DNA of 64,000 bases, taken from positions 3,775,538 through 3,839,537 of the forward strand of contig NC_087084.1 of the NCBI RefSeq assembly GCF_026151205.1. The letters run 5' to 3'. Source of the DNA: Bolinopsis microptera (Eukaryota > Ctenophora > Tentaculata > Lobata > Bolinopsidae). Below the pieces are notes generated by a model that ran no database searches, had not been told where the DNA came from, and was given only the letters and a program-made list of their open reading frames with translations. The first letter of the stretch is position 1. Each line of letters starts with the position of its first letter. This document shows, piece after piece, positions 46,600 to 57,577 of this stretch. Made by a program: the position numbers and the translations under genes.

Positions 46600-48845
46600 C
46601 TTACAAGCGTACTCAGCCCCAGCCACGCATCCGTTTCTTATGCGCGCGGCTCAAGCCGCGCACTCACTATTCTTTAATACTTTTATTGTCTTTCTAATAA
46701 ATCTCGTGTCAAAGTGTATGTCTAAATGATTATGTTTGTGTAAATCCGAATCCAAAGATGATTTAGAGACAAAGGATGAAGGTCCCAAGCGTAGTGCCTG
46801 GTACGTCTTTTTACGGACCCCATTGGACCACTACTCCTTGAAACGTCTCTACAACTATTGAACATTTATTAACGTTATATAATAAATAACGTCATTTGAC
46901 AATTATTATCATAAATCTACAATCTAACGTCTTGCTGAGGTGGGATGAGTAAACTGCGTCAACAAACTATAAATACTTACAACATACCAAATTTAAAACC
47001 ATCACCACGGTTTATTTAATATCAAGGGCCCAAATTGTAATACCTCTATTTCGTTGTAATATCAGTAATAGTATACTTCACATCTTATACTAAAATGAAA
47101 TACAATAGGATACAAGTTTCGAGAAAGAAAGGTTTGTTCGAATTATTAACAAAAGTAAACACAAGTCCATCAATACTCCACGGAGGCGAAAAAGGTACAA
47201 CGTCTGCGTCTGGTGCTGCTAGCATATATTGATCAGATGTTTATTGATTGAGATATATGGTTCTATTGTTTCGTGACTATCAAGTTCTAGGTTGGTTGTA
47301 TAAAGTTCTGCTTAAGATACTTCGTCATCTCATGTCCAGTATAATAATAAGATAGTTAAACAATACAAGTATTTCAGTAGTATGACCCATAACAGAGTTA
47401 AGTCGTCATTACTCACAATTGTTTATCAATCTGTCAATTGTCTAAGTCGTTGTGTGTTAGACGCTGAGTTAGCAAGTAAATAAGTTTTGTTACGGCGCGC
47501 TAGACGTTTAATCCCGTCGAAGAGAAGATGTGACAATGACAACGCTACAGAATCATGTTTTCCGCGCGTAACGTAGAATTTTTCAATGAAACAGAAAATG
47601 TTTTCAATGAACAATAAATTAATTTTTAGTGCACATTTTACAGAGTAACGAGATGTAAAACAATTTTAATAAATATATGCCACATTTGGTGTACTGACTT
47701 TTTGTCCTTGACTGTTTAGTATATTTTGAAGGACAGGCAACTAACGGTTGCAGGGAATTGCTTGCCTGAAAGCTTTTGCACACCCAAAACGCTAGATTCA
47801 GTGAGTTATGTTAGAGACAGGGCTCATATTAGGAAATCAGAAAAATTGGTTAGGCAGACTAAGGGGGTTTCTGTTAGTTGTTTGTTATATGGGTTACAGT
47901 CTTGTTTGTGACAGAAAGGGTCTACACGAATATTATGCCTAAGTTTAAAATAGGTGTATTTGTGAGGATATAAGATGCAACTTTTAAGATGGATATTGGA
48001 TAGCTGTTTGAAAAATTATGTTCGTTTGTATCAATGGTTATAATATATCTAATATAAATATCTTAAACAATACAGTTCAAATTAAAAAATTTCTTTATAC
48101 TGCATTATCAAATTAAATGTTAATAAATTCCAAAAATATACAATCATTTTATTTTATTAAAGACTTTTCACACATAAAAGCAGTGTCGAACGTTGCTGTT
48201 GGCGCCCGCCCCTCCAAAAGGCGCCCCCATGTAATTGTTATTTTCATCATAACTCAAGCCAAGATCGATGCGCATAATGCAACGACTATTGTTCTCAGCA
48301 TAATAGGCATAATCTGTGTAGGCAACTGATTTAGTTGAAAGTTAGAAAATTTCTTAAACCCTGAGACGTCTACTCCTAATACCAAGGGAAAGGAGCCTGA
48401 TTAACTACTTTGTCTATTCAGTCACTAATATGCACCAAACAAAGGATTCTCTTATAACGTCGAATCTTAGTTCTCCAACAGTGTAGCTGCAGACCAATTC
48501 AATATCAACGAATCATGATAAAGCATGGTGAAGATAACAAGTGTGTTGCACATATTATTATAGTTAAATTAACACAGCAATACAATAAGAATAAAATTTT
48601 TTTTTTTTTTTGTCACAATTGAAGTAAGATTATTCAAACAATATTAATTAATTAATTAAAATTGAAATTTAAAAACACCACTATTAAGCGTACACTTTTA
48701 CTCAGCAGTGTCACTACAACTAGTTTACAAAAATACTTTTAAAACTATATATCAAAAGCAAAATAAAGTTCTATGTATAAATTCGTTCATAAAACTTCCA
48801 AAAAGCTAATATAATTTAGATAAGTCAAAGAGAGGGTTAAAATTA
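46600..48845. other. No recognisable gene
   Basis: GC-rich word GCGCGCGGCTCAAGCCGCGC, an inverted repeat, at about 46641-46660. A T-run and ATTAATTAATTAATT at 48597-48660. Short frames at 47426, 47726 and 48117 lack support. Confidence 0.4.
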
Positions 48846-49110
48846 TTAATAAAACATATTTGCTACCTCAGTGTCAGATAAAGTAAACAAATAAGTCTTC
48901 AGTGCGGACTTAAACGCCTCAACAAAATAACATTGTTTAACTGAGTCTGGTAGTGCATTAAAAACTCGTGGACCAACCACACTAAAACTACGATCACCAA
49001 AACCCTTGGTTGAACGATAAGGGACTATGAGCCTAACAGTGTGTCCATGGTGAGCATACTTAAACATATCTTGAAGGTACAGTGGCGCTATTCCATTAAT
49101 AGCCTTAAAA
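48846..49110 (-). pseudogene. C-terminal tail of a LINE reverse transcriptase (5'-truncated)
   Basis: The frame reads KAINGIAPLYLQDMF, RLIVPYRSTKGFGDRSFSVV, GPRVFNALPDSVKQ, FKSALKTYLF. K-x-x-N-G-x-A-P-x-Y-L, followed by G-x-R-S-F-x-V-x-G-P-R-x-x-N-x-L-P and F-K-x-x-L-K-x-x-L, is the classical end of CR1/L2/Jockey-type LINE proteins. The catalytic part is missing upstream, where the frame closes after about 88 codons; this is the usual 5' truncation of a retroposed copy. Confidence 0.75.
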
Positions 49111-49230
49111 GATAGGAGACATATTTTAAAAAAATATACACATAATATAACAATTACCCTATATAAAAATTCAATATAAATTCAATAGAAAACTAAATAA
49201 ACACCCTTTAAGTAGTATAAGTAAGCCAGT

Positions 49231-49740
49231 TTAAAGAACTGGCTCCAAATTTATATCTAATTCTGCTATTTTTACTGCACTACTACTTTTTAACCCTCTC
49301 TCTCCTCTAAGAGCTATGACTGTTGTTCTCAGAAGGTCAAATCTTACTCTCTTCCTAATAAATGTCATTGCCTCACTATATCGTTGGCCTGATTTCCTAG
49401 AAAGTTTATCCGCTAATTTCTTGAAGAACTTATTAGCTTCCCTTCCCATACCCCCAGTGGTTGATAGGACTATCGGTGTAAACGTCCCATGTTCCACTTC
49501 TACAATCCTTTTATTGTATAAATTCTTTTTCTGTCTCTCGTGGCTATTGTACATAGTGGTTGGAGATCCAAGAGCCTTATTGGAAGGAGCTTGAGCATGA
49601 AATAATCTTACATCTAAAAATGCCCTTTCCAATGGGTTCCATACACTCCTAGCACTAACATCTAATCTAGCTCCATCTGCTTTGTTGGCCCCTGCAGGAA
49701 GTTCTCTCCCGTTGACAGGAATGAAGATAAGAATAAAACT
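49231..49740 (-). pseudogene. Transposon-protein C-terminal domain, fragment
   Basis: The frame is open from about 49740 (GANKADGARLDVSARSVWNP, then LERAFLDVRLFHAQAPSN) through EVEHGTFTPIVLSTTGGMG and YSEAMTFIRKRVRFDLLRT to a stop at 49231. I know this block as a repeated C-terminal domain in retroelement proteins of cnidarians and other invertebrates. D-x-A-R-x-D ... F-L-D-V-R resembles the D...(D/E)xK arrangement of a restriction-like nuclease, which is inference only. It lies back to back with the SINE at 49762. Confidence 0.6.
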
Positions 49741-49761
49741 GATTTTAAGAATTGCTTCAAA

Positions 49762-49970
49762 CTTAGGGGCATGGTGGCCTAGTGGTTAGAACATCCGCCT
49801 TCTGTGCAGAAGGTTCAGGGTTCGAACCACAGTGTCACCTAGTCTAGGGAGTAGCTACGGATCCATTGGATCTATGTGATCTCCTCGGTCGACTCAGCCG
49901 AATGATAGGAAACTTAATTGAGGGTTAAATGAGGAGGGGTCACTGTAAAAGTTCAAGAAACTTCAGTGCA
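49762..49970 (+). mobile_element. tRNA-derived SINE
   Basis: GGCATGGTGGCCTAGTGGTT contains a canonical A box (TGGCCTAGTGG); AGGGTTCGAACCAC a canonical B box; CCTTC-TGTGCA-GAAGG is an anticodon-arm-like hairpin. Acceptor strands do not pair, so it is a SINE head. The body runs through GATCCATTGGATC and GGTCGACTCAGCC to a TATTAACTATTAAC tail. Same family as 1455-1650. Confidence 0.88.
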
Positions 49971-50841
49971 TACTGTAAACATAGTACTATTTACTATTAA
50001 CTATTAAAACTATTAACTATTAACTGCTGTGCAGGACATTCAAGTCAGTCTAAAACACATTAAAGTCGACTATTGAATTAGAATTATAATTAAATTTACA
50101 CAGCAACAAAATATTGTGCTCTGCCAATTGCAACACTTGAGTTACTTTATTATATATATACTGTTTGACATTTTCTAACGTCCTATCAGGGCAGATGTTT
50201 TTTTTTTTAAAAAACATAATAAAAATAGTAAACGATTTAGAAATGCTTCGATCTGCAGTGCAGGACATTCAAATCAGTCAAAAACTGTTAAGAGTGCCCT
50301 TCTATTTATTGACGGTTAAACTTTAAAGCATAATTGATAATGTGATAAAATCGATGGGAATAAGTATGGATGACGACACCACATAAATAGAGATACATAA
50401 GAACATAATCAAATTATAAATCGAAACAATAATCTAAGAAAGGGAAAGGAATTGCGAAACGCTTCAAAAGGCAATAATACTTAAATACTACCAAGGTTTT
50501 CTTGTGAAAATATGACAGTATCGTTACAGCGCTCGATTTTCATACTACGGTGGAAATTTGCACAAATATGCGCGGCGCACCTAAAATTTTAGTTTCACTT
50601 TAAAATTATATTTCGGCCATAATTGTGTTTCATAAATTTAATTTTGTTATTTTAATTTTATTTATTATATCTATAAGGTGCATGGAAAAAAATCTAAGAC
50701 ATGTCATCAAATTATAATAAAAAATAAAGTATGTTAAAAACTTTTCTGTACCACCTGCACCACGCCACCACTTACCACTTACGTTGTGGACTAGCCTTGC
50801 GGTATGAGTGCGCGGCTATATTGTGGCTAATTCGCCCACTA
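49971..50841. other. No recognisable feature
   Basis: TGCAGGACATTCAARTCAGTC occurs at about 50031 and 50260, a short direct repeat. AT-rich, no gene. Confidence 0.4.
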
Positions 50842-51063
50842 TTGTATCACGTTGTGACCCCACGGTCGTTTCACTATAGTCCTCAGTCCTGACGATACAG
50901 GGGGAGCCGTGCACTCGTGCGCGGCGGGTCATACAACGTATGACAAGCCCACTATGGAACTAAATCATAAACACAATAAATAAAAAATGCGATCATGAGA
51001 ATCATGATGTGAAACATGAATTTTACTATAGTGAAGCGACCGTGGGGGTCACCACGTGATACA
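50842..51063. mobile_element. Small inverted-repeat element, about 220 bp
   Basis: 50842-50880 and 51027-51063 are inverted copies (TGTATCACGTTGTGACCCCA with CGGTCGTTTCACTATAG) with about three differences. No coding capacity; MITE-like. Confidence 0.65.
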
Positions 51064-51109
51064 ACATTTACAAACGTTTTTAAGCCCCCTTTCTTGGAGG
51101 ACTTCGCCG

Positions 51110-51195
51110 CTTCGACGCGCCGCGCGAACTAGCATTCTTGCTTCGCGCATCGTTGCTCTGCTTCGCAGAGCAACGATCTCGATGGGTTGACATCG
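51110..51195. repeat. GC-rich repeat with a perfect 13-bp hairpin
   Basis: Hairpin 51149-51177: ATCGTTGCTCTGC-TTC-GCAGAGCAACGAT, loop TTC (GAA on the other strand). Surrounding words (CGACGCGCCGCGCG, GGGTTGACATCGT) link it to the 9280-9583 repeat family. Confidence 0.85.
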
Positions 51196-51297
51196 TAAAC
51201 TAACCCCCTTTCATATTAGGAGGGGGTTGGGTATTAATTTATTACGGTTGATTACGGAGGGAGGAGGGGGTAAAATTGCTAAATATCAAATATTGAT

Positions 51298-51365
51298 TAT
51301 TTGTAGCGAAATGCGCTATTGGGCCTTGCCGAGCGAGCTGCGAAAAATTAACATCGTCAATTAAA
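51298..51365 (+). repeat. Short diverged copy of the 9280-9583 family
   Basis: TTTGTAGCGAAATGCGCTAT, TGGGCCTTGCCGAGCG, AAAATTAACATCGTCAATTAAA. Confidence 0.5.
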
Positions 51366-51536
51366 TTCATTAAGTAATATGTGAACGACCCCTATATAAG
51401 TAATTCAGTACATCAATGTCAAATTGTCAAAAGTTAAATAACTTCATTTATCGGCTTTTACTAATTCGCTCGCCCAAAAATTTCACGTGACTTGAGTTTT
51501 TATGATTTTGCAGCCGTACAAAACGGTTTTACATAA

Positions 51537-51618
51537 ACCCTAATCCCAACCCTAACCCTAACCATAACCCCGAAGCTAACCATAACCCTTACCATAACCC
51601 TTACCCTAACCCGGGCCC
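51537..51618. repeat. Degenerate interstitial telomere-like repeat
   Basis: CCCTAA units with variants (CCCAAC, CCATAACC, CCGAAGC, CCCTTACC), about 13 units on the plus strand. The animal telomere repeat is TTAGGG; here it is internal and decayed. Confidence 0.75.
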
Positions 51619-51954
51619 TAAACAATCGAATTCGTATTTTACTAGCCTGTCACGTGACCAAAACGGTTTTTTGCCCATATAACTCTCTAGGGAAGAATTT
51701 TAACCCTACGTCATGGGGGGTGATTCGGAATCAGCGTCCAAAAATACACCGATTTAGATCACTTTCATGCCCAAAGGGCCTTTTCACAAGAATTTTCTTA
51801 AAATTTGGGCGAGCGATTTAGTAGGAGCGTCATTTATCACAAGAGGGCCAAAGTTGAAAGTGCAACGATACTGCTCATCCTGCTAACTGCTGCTATATAA
51901 CTGATGCTTACTTTGACGGATGTTACTCGTCTAAATTTCTTCGAAACTGCTAAC

Positions 51955-52035
51955 TGCAGCTGTCGCGCCATTTGCAGCATTTAGCAGCATTTAGCAGCAG
52001 TTAGCAGCAGTAAGCAGCAGTTAGCAGCAGTTTTA
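51955..52035. repeat. TTAGCAGCA short tandem repeats
   Basis: Seven to eight units of 9-10 bp (TTAGCAGCAT, TTAGCAGCAG, TAAGCAGCAG), preceded by CTGCTAACTGCAGC words of the opposite sense at 51945 and 51885. Confidence 0.85.
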
Positions 52036-52102
52036 GCATTTAGGCGTGTTTACTGCGCAGCGCACGCCGTGCACAACTACTGAAAACTGCTGCTAACTCT
52101 AC

Positions 52103-52108
52103 TTTATT
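52103..52108 (-). terminator. Polyadenylation signal AATAAA of the transporter gene
   Basis: AATAAA on the minus strand (TTTATT on plus), about 87 bases after the stop codon at 52195. Confidence 0.5.
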
Positions 52109-52194
52109 TTATTTTTTAGTTTTTTCTACCATCGCAATGTAATTGTAAAGGCTGCCCATAGTTTTTAATTGGGTTTCCAATGTTTCTGGTTTGG

Positions 52195-53822
52195 TTACCA
52201 CTGGTCTTGCTCCTCCATAGAATTCACAACTAAGATCTGAACAGCACTTAGCGCCAAGCCAGCGATGATAGCAATTTGCGGTGAAGCAAAAGAAACCAAA
52301 GCGGTGCCGGCTACCGCTGCCATCGAACTTGCACCTTGCATTATGCCAGATCCAATAGCCATCCCATTTTTTCCGAAATATCGAACGTCGTAGCTTATGT
52401 AATTCTTTTCCATTGAGATCATCCCGTATACCAATTTTCCTAAAAATGTCATGACCACAATAACGATTAGGTTTTTTTCGATGAGCAGCAACATCAAGTA
52501 GCTGGCTAAAATAATCACGGCAAGCGAGGTGTACAAAATTCTAAATCTAATCTTCTTTCTGATGATCGGAGATGCAATTCTTCCTAGTCCTGCTGCTCCT
52601 GCAACAAATGCCAGGGGGAAGAATTGAGTTCCTTGAGTGACTGTTTCGCAGTTGGTACCTTCTCCTCCAACTTCTTTTACGTTGAAAAGTCGTATCAATG
52701 AAGGTAAGAGTAGAATAGTCCCCCAGCCTTGGTAGTTATTAATGATGACAAAAAAGCACAGTTTTAATAGTCTCATTTTGAAATTTGGTACCTCCACAGC
52801 TTTTGCTTTTCCATTTTCAGTTGGTTCTGTTTGGTTGATTGTTTCCAAATTGGAGCTGTCTTTTAAGAAAATGTGTAGGATTAAAATTGGAGGAATGAAA
52901 ATTGGAAGAGAGGCGATGAGCAGGAATGTTCTCCAGCCGAGCAGATCTAGACTGAAATACCCGATAACTGGAATCCAGATACTGCCTACAGAGTAACCTA
53001 AGCCACTAACCAGTATTAAAGTATTCATAATCTTCTTACTGCTAGCTTTCTCGGCCTGAAACACGAAGGTGACAGACATATTCAATCCCACAGTGAAGCC
53101 TATGAGGGCCCTTGAGAGTAGGAGAGTCAGGTAGTTCCCCGCCACAGAACAGACAATGGTGCTCACTATACTACCGTAGAGGGACTGGCAGATAGTTTCT
53201 CGTCGGCCAAATCTGTAATTAGAATAATTTGAGGGAATTGAAAAGTTCTCAACTACCAAAAATGAGCAACTAAACAACAAACCATGATGTTGCCTAGTAT
53301 TAGTAAAAGTATAAACGGTACACTGTACAGGTACCTCGAGCGTGGTAAGATGAGTTGAGGACTTCCAGTCCTCATATTCACAGTTCAGTATTTAACTATT
53401 ACAGTCGCACTGAAGCTCTTACCGAGTAGATAAGGGACCTGCAGCAAAGGTAGTAATCCCCATTGTTAAATAAAGAATGCAGCCTAGAATTCCTTCCTGC
53501 CAATCATTAACTCCAATTTCGCAGGCCACGTATTGTGTTAAAACACCTGCAGAATTTCAAAGTCATGCAAAATCCTTGACAATGGGTAGCATAATGTTCG
53601 CAAGAAACTGCTTAATCTGTTAATTTCAATTCAGTTTTTTTCAAAGTTATCATTCTTATAAGAGTGATATTTTAGGAATTTGAAAATACCTGGTAAATAT
53701 ATCTCGATGCCATCCCCGATATTGATAAGCAGTCCAAAGAAAAGAAGAATCCAATCCTTTGTTGTCCAAGTATCGTCCGTCTTTTGGAGAAGATCACTTT
53801 GTTCGCCTAAGCTTTCTCCCAT
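52195..53822 (-). CDS. Major facilitator superfamily transporter (SV2/SLC22-like), three exons, 424 aa
   Basis: Exons on the minus strand: 53822-53690 (133 bp), 53546-53423 (124 bp), 53212-52195 (1018 bp with TAA). Donors GTATTT and GTAAGA, acceptors CTGCAG and ATTACAG; phases 1 and 2 fit and the joined frame is open throughout. Exon 1 begins MGESLGEQSDLL and reaches TM1 (DWILLFFGLLINIGDGIEIY). Exon 2 holds CEIGVNDWQEG and TM2. Exon 3 opens with FGRRET, the MFS loop 2-3 signature, then LLLSRALIGFTVGLN (TM4). A central hydrophilic loop (SSNLETINQTEPTENGK) splits two six-helix halves; MQGASSMAAVAGTALVSF is near the end. DGIEIYLPG and CE-G-V resemble SV2/SVOP and organic-ion transporters. At 424 aa it is somewhat short for that group, mainly because the extracellular loop after TM1 is small. 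Substrate unknown; plasma or vesicle membrane inferred. Confidence 0.9.
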
Positions 53823-54214
53823 TATAATAGTAGCTGTTAAAAATGAGATCTAAGTAAAACAATCAAAGCTACATCACATATTGTGCACCGACAAAATTGT
53901 TGTTTTGCAAACTTAGCTTTAGACTAGTTTCGTTTCGCAAAACACGTAAAATAGAACAATATAAAACATAATGTGTTAAACGTGGCAACTGAATTACTCC
54001 TAAAGTTTTATCGCAATCACTAGACAGATTGAAATTGAGTCACTTTAGTCACGATTACATACTATAGTATGTAGTTTGCAGATTCTCCCAATCTACATAT
54101 TTCAAAATTCCATGTGTGTAAATCTATAACTATAGATCTGGAATTGTCAGGAAAATCGGTGTAAGAAATTAACCTTGTACATCCTTTGTTGTCTTAAACT
54201 CAGCAATCTGATTA
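53823..54214. promoter_or_regulatory. Upstream region of the transporter gene
   Basis: The start ATG at 53822 follows TATTATA on the minus strand. No clear TATA box position or upstream exon could be fixed. Confidence 0.25.
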
Positions 54215-54260
54215 TCTGATGTTACAGCAACCTTGTATATAAGGTTGCTGTAACATCAGA
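54215..54260. repeat. Perfect 20-bp inverted repeat, 6-base loop
   Basis: TCTGATGTTACAGCAACCTT, loop GTATAT, then the exact reverse complement. It is followed by an (ATAATA)n-like stretch. Nothing coding nearby. Confidence 0.95.
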
Positions 54261-54844
54261 ATATATATTAATATATAATATAATAATAATAATAAATTGA
54301 CTCTGAGGTTCAAATTCACATAATAGTTACCTAGCAATCGAAATAAGCATCACATTGATATTTTGTTGTGCAGTTTACTTAGAAAATCATCAACATGAAA
54401 CCTTAAACATTTTTCATACTATCAGGTGGGCGGTGGCTGCCAAGATTTTCCTTTTATTGAGTATGAGTTTTATCCTAATTTATTCGACATAACTCTCAAC
54501 ATTGGGCCTATTGCCACAACAATAATATATGCAATGTTCAAGAAATTCCCAACTTAATTGTCCAACAATTCCATACTTAACTGTCATGATTCCATGAGCA
54601 AAGTTTATTACTTCGAATAATTTTAGAATGAGATGAGATAGTGATTGAACAATCTGGACAGATGTTATACCTTATCACTCTTCTTTTAGCAGGTAGGGAA
54701 ATATTTCTTTAAATGCACTTTTGTGGTACAACATACAAACAACAACAACACCCACTTTACCTCTATAGGGATACTTTTTTCTGTTATTGACAAATTTTAA
54801 AACAAAGTAAATCACTTTCACTGAACCAGTTTAATTGCCAGCAG

Positions 54845-55237
54845 GTGCAGTGTGGACATGGGACTGTGAGTATGAACTTGGGAAGGTTTACCAGTACCAC
54901 TATACTAGTGAACTCATCAACACAGTTCCTGACAAACAATCTGCTCCATCAACTAACCATGGTAGGGTTTTAGAACTGAAATATTGTTTCAATTACTTGC
55001 ATCATGTTTCAATTATTTGCATCAACGTATTGTTCAGTAATCAGTTATGCATGCATTTCGTTTGGTGAAATGTGGTCTTGGTCAATTAACATATCTATCA
55101 GCTAGTTATTCATTTTACTTTCAAAACGTAAAGAAAGGCTGTGTTAATAAATCTGTTAATTTTGTTCAGGTATTATACTCAGCGGAGTAGTTACTCTAAT
55201 TCCTCTTGCTATGCAGACTGACATGTTCTACATTGAG
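54845..55237 (+). CDS. Large lipid transfer protein (vitellogenin/apolipoprotein B type), N-terminal exons
   Basis: Exon 54845-54961 (acceptor GCCAGCAG, donor G/GTAGGG) and exon 55170-55237 (acceptor TTTTGTTCAG, donor GAG/GTGAAT); the phase-1 junction fits. The first reads WDCEYELGKVYQYHYTSELI then NTVPDKQSAPST; the second reads LSGVVTLIPL and MQTDMFYIE. C-x-(F/Y)-x-x-G-K-x-Y-x-Y-x-Y-x-(G/S)-E-L is the opening strand block of the vitellogenin-N beta-barrel that binds partners and lipid in vitellogenin, apoB, apolipophorin and MTP; a following strand 'SG...' and a short hydrophobic one also match. Signal-peptide exon and the many further exons of this large protein were not found; the next 4 kb are filled by a fold-back element and local duplications. 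Either long introns or a gene fragment. Confidence 0.55.
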
Positions 55238-55795
55238 GTGAATAAAAACATACAGTTTCTCACCACATTAAACACACATTTACAATGTCAAGCCATAATT
55301 CAACAAACTATTTGAACATTTGGGTTGCAAATTCCACACTGCACCTCACAACTGCACACCAACAACAGGCCACCTCCACATCTCCCTGAACACATATCCT
55401 GGCACACTGCAACCTGCGCTTGGGGAGGTGGGGGTTCCCTTGTGTTAGGATGTGTGCTTCATCTTAAATAAATCTAACTGGTTACTCGCAATATTATAAC
55501 ACCCAATTTGAGCTCAGGATCCAAACAGATCACTAGATGTACGGCTGTACAACTGTAGCCCTAGGACATTGTACCACCTCTCTTCACTGACCTTACATAA
55601 TGGTTTAATGAGTGGGCCGTGTATGATTGAATGGAGAGCATGAAATCTGATTCATGGCTGGTAAATTAATTATATATAATTTTAAAGGGGGAAGATTTTT
55701 AGGTGCAAGATCCAGGTTGTTCGCTTTATTTCTGTATTAGATTTTAGATTAGGATTTGTATTTCTGAATTGAAGTCTCTTTGTATTTTATTATTA
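55238..55795. other. Intron or intergenic, nothing recognised
   Basis: Contains a CA-rich, purine-poor part (55330-55430) but no exon with credible borders. Confidence 0.4.
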
Positions 55796-56995
55796 GGGGG
55801 CATACCCCAATACAGTGGTTGTGCCGTCCGACCAAATGACTTCATAGGCAGTTCAGTGACTTTCGCGCACCGTTTCCACAATCCAAAAAAAAATTATTTT
55901 GAGAATACCCATTTTTGTAATCGAGCATTTCTGGTTAAGAGTGCAATTTCGGGAAAAAAATTATTTTGTGGGTTTGGAGACGCTATACGTTATCATTTCC
56001 TTGCCGGTATCGGGTTGAATTTGCTCGCCGTATATTCACATCAATGTCAAAGGTGTGTGTACTTCTTGGATATCGTATCTTAAAAAGGCTGGTGTGTTAT
56101 GAATTTTTAAGAATGTCAAAAAGCTAAAATATTGTCCCACTTTTCAGGCTGATTTTTACAATAAGGGGTCAGTCAGGGAATATCGGATTATTTGATGCTG
56201 TACAATCAAATGTTTCTCTGAATTCTGGGGCAGTTTTTGATGCCCTCAAAATGGTTTTTACTCATCACCCTTTGTCTATGGACCCTCAAAGCCATACAAC
56301 AAATTAGGCACATTTTTAGTTTTTAATATTTACTGATTTTCTTAAATTTTTGATAGGAAAGTGATAGTGGACTTTTGGGGTTTGCAAAATTAAACCGCAA
56401 CTAGCACCATTAATATATGAGAATGAACAAACAAAACACCTTTAAATGCTTTCTTTGAAGTTAATGGAGAAAAGTTGATTTTTTAATGCAAAGCCCAATG
56501 TGCCTAAATTTAGTTGTTTGCTGTTTGAGGTGCACTAGATCAGAGGTGATGAGTAAAAACATTTTTGCGGGCATCAAAAACTTGCGCCTGATTCAGAGAA
56601 TAATTTGATGTCAAGCATAAATATCCGATCTTCCCTGACTGGTAATATTGTTAAATAAGCTGAAAGGTACAAATTTAGCTTCTTTGACTTTAAAAAATTC
56701 CTAACACACAGGCCCCTTTTTAGATACGTATCAAGATTTTACACACACTTGACATTGAATGTGAATAAACGGCCGAGCAAAATGCTACACGATACGCAAG
56801 AAGAAAATGTTAACTTTATAAGCGTCTCAACCCCAAATAATTTTTCCGAAAATTGCATTCTTAACCAGGAATTGCTCGATTACAAAAATGGTATTCTCAA
56901 AATATTTTTTTCGGTGTGGAAACGGTTGCGCTAGAAGGTCACTGAAATGCCTATGGGTCATTTGGTTTCTGGACAGATTTGGGTTTATGCCCCTT
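55796..56995. mobile_element. 1.2 kb fold-back element (imperfect full-length palindrome)
   Basis: The left half reads GGGGGCATACCCCAATACAG, ACCAAATGACTTCATAGGCA, GTAATCGAGCATTTCTGGTT, ACTCATCACC; the right half is its reverse complement with roughly one in five bases changed (TCAGTGACCT, ACCAGGAATTGCTCGATTAC, GGTGATGAG). The two halves meet near 56395. The frames at 55769 (+) and 56749 (+) fall inside and are not genes. Confidence 0.8.
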
Positions 56996-57437
56996 ATATG
57001 AGTGGATAGAAAATACTGGGCCATAAAAGGGGCTCGTGAAGATGTTGAGGTACTGATTATAAATTTGCTCCGGTGGTATAGTTCCTAAGTTTTATGTTCA
57101 AATTGTAAGGCTTTATAGCAAGTAACAACAATTACAAGTTCACCTTGACTATACTCATTTTCAAAAACACAGTTCATTGTTATTGATCATTGTTCATTCA
57201 ATGATTTTATTACAGTCTGTAATCATAATAATATGGGAGCAGTGATATACAAAAGTATCATCTTACAAACTCTATATTAGTCTGCAATTATTACCCTTAT
57301 TATCCAAATCCTGCATAAAACTTTTACACTCACCTTAGCCCTCATCTTCCAACCTACAATCCGTTCATTTTCCCACCAAAATTTTCTCTGATTTACCACT
57401 TTACAATCTCAAATTAATTAACTCATGGATTTACCAG

Positions 57438-57577
57438 GTTATACTAGAGTCAATTACCACAGCAGAATATATAGAACACACTTTACAGCCATGTGCTGGA
57501 CCTCTACAAGTTTGCGGCTCTTTTCTGGTTTTATTCTGACACTTTCAGAATACCCAGAGATCAAACAGGAGCTTACG
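57438..57577 (+). CDS. Weak exon candidate downstream of the lipid-transfer exons
   Basis: 140 bp with TTTACCAG before and ACG/GTACGT after. In the phase expected from the exon at 55170-55237 the frame (VILESITTAEYIEHTLQP...) is stopped by TGA near 57538; a second frame (YTRVNYHSRIYRTHF ... LSEYPEIKQEL) is open across. The acceptor lacks a pyrimidine tract. Probably not a functional exon. Confidence 0.2.

Noticed and set aside
49762-49835. Functional tRNA gene
   Set aside because: A and B boxes are good, but the acceptor strands do not pair and a SINE body follows; a second copy sits in an intron.
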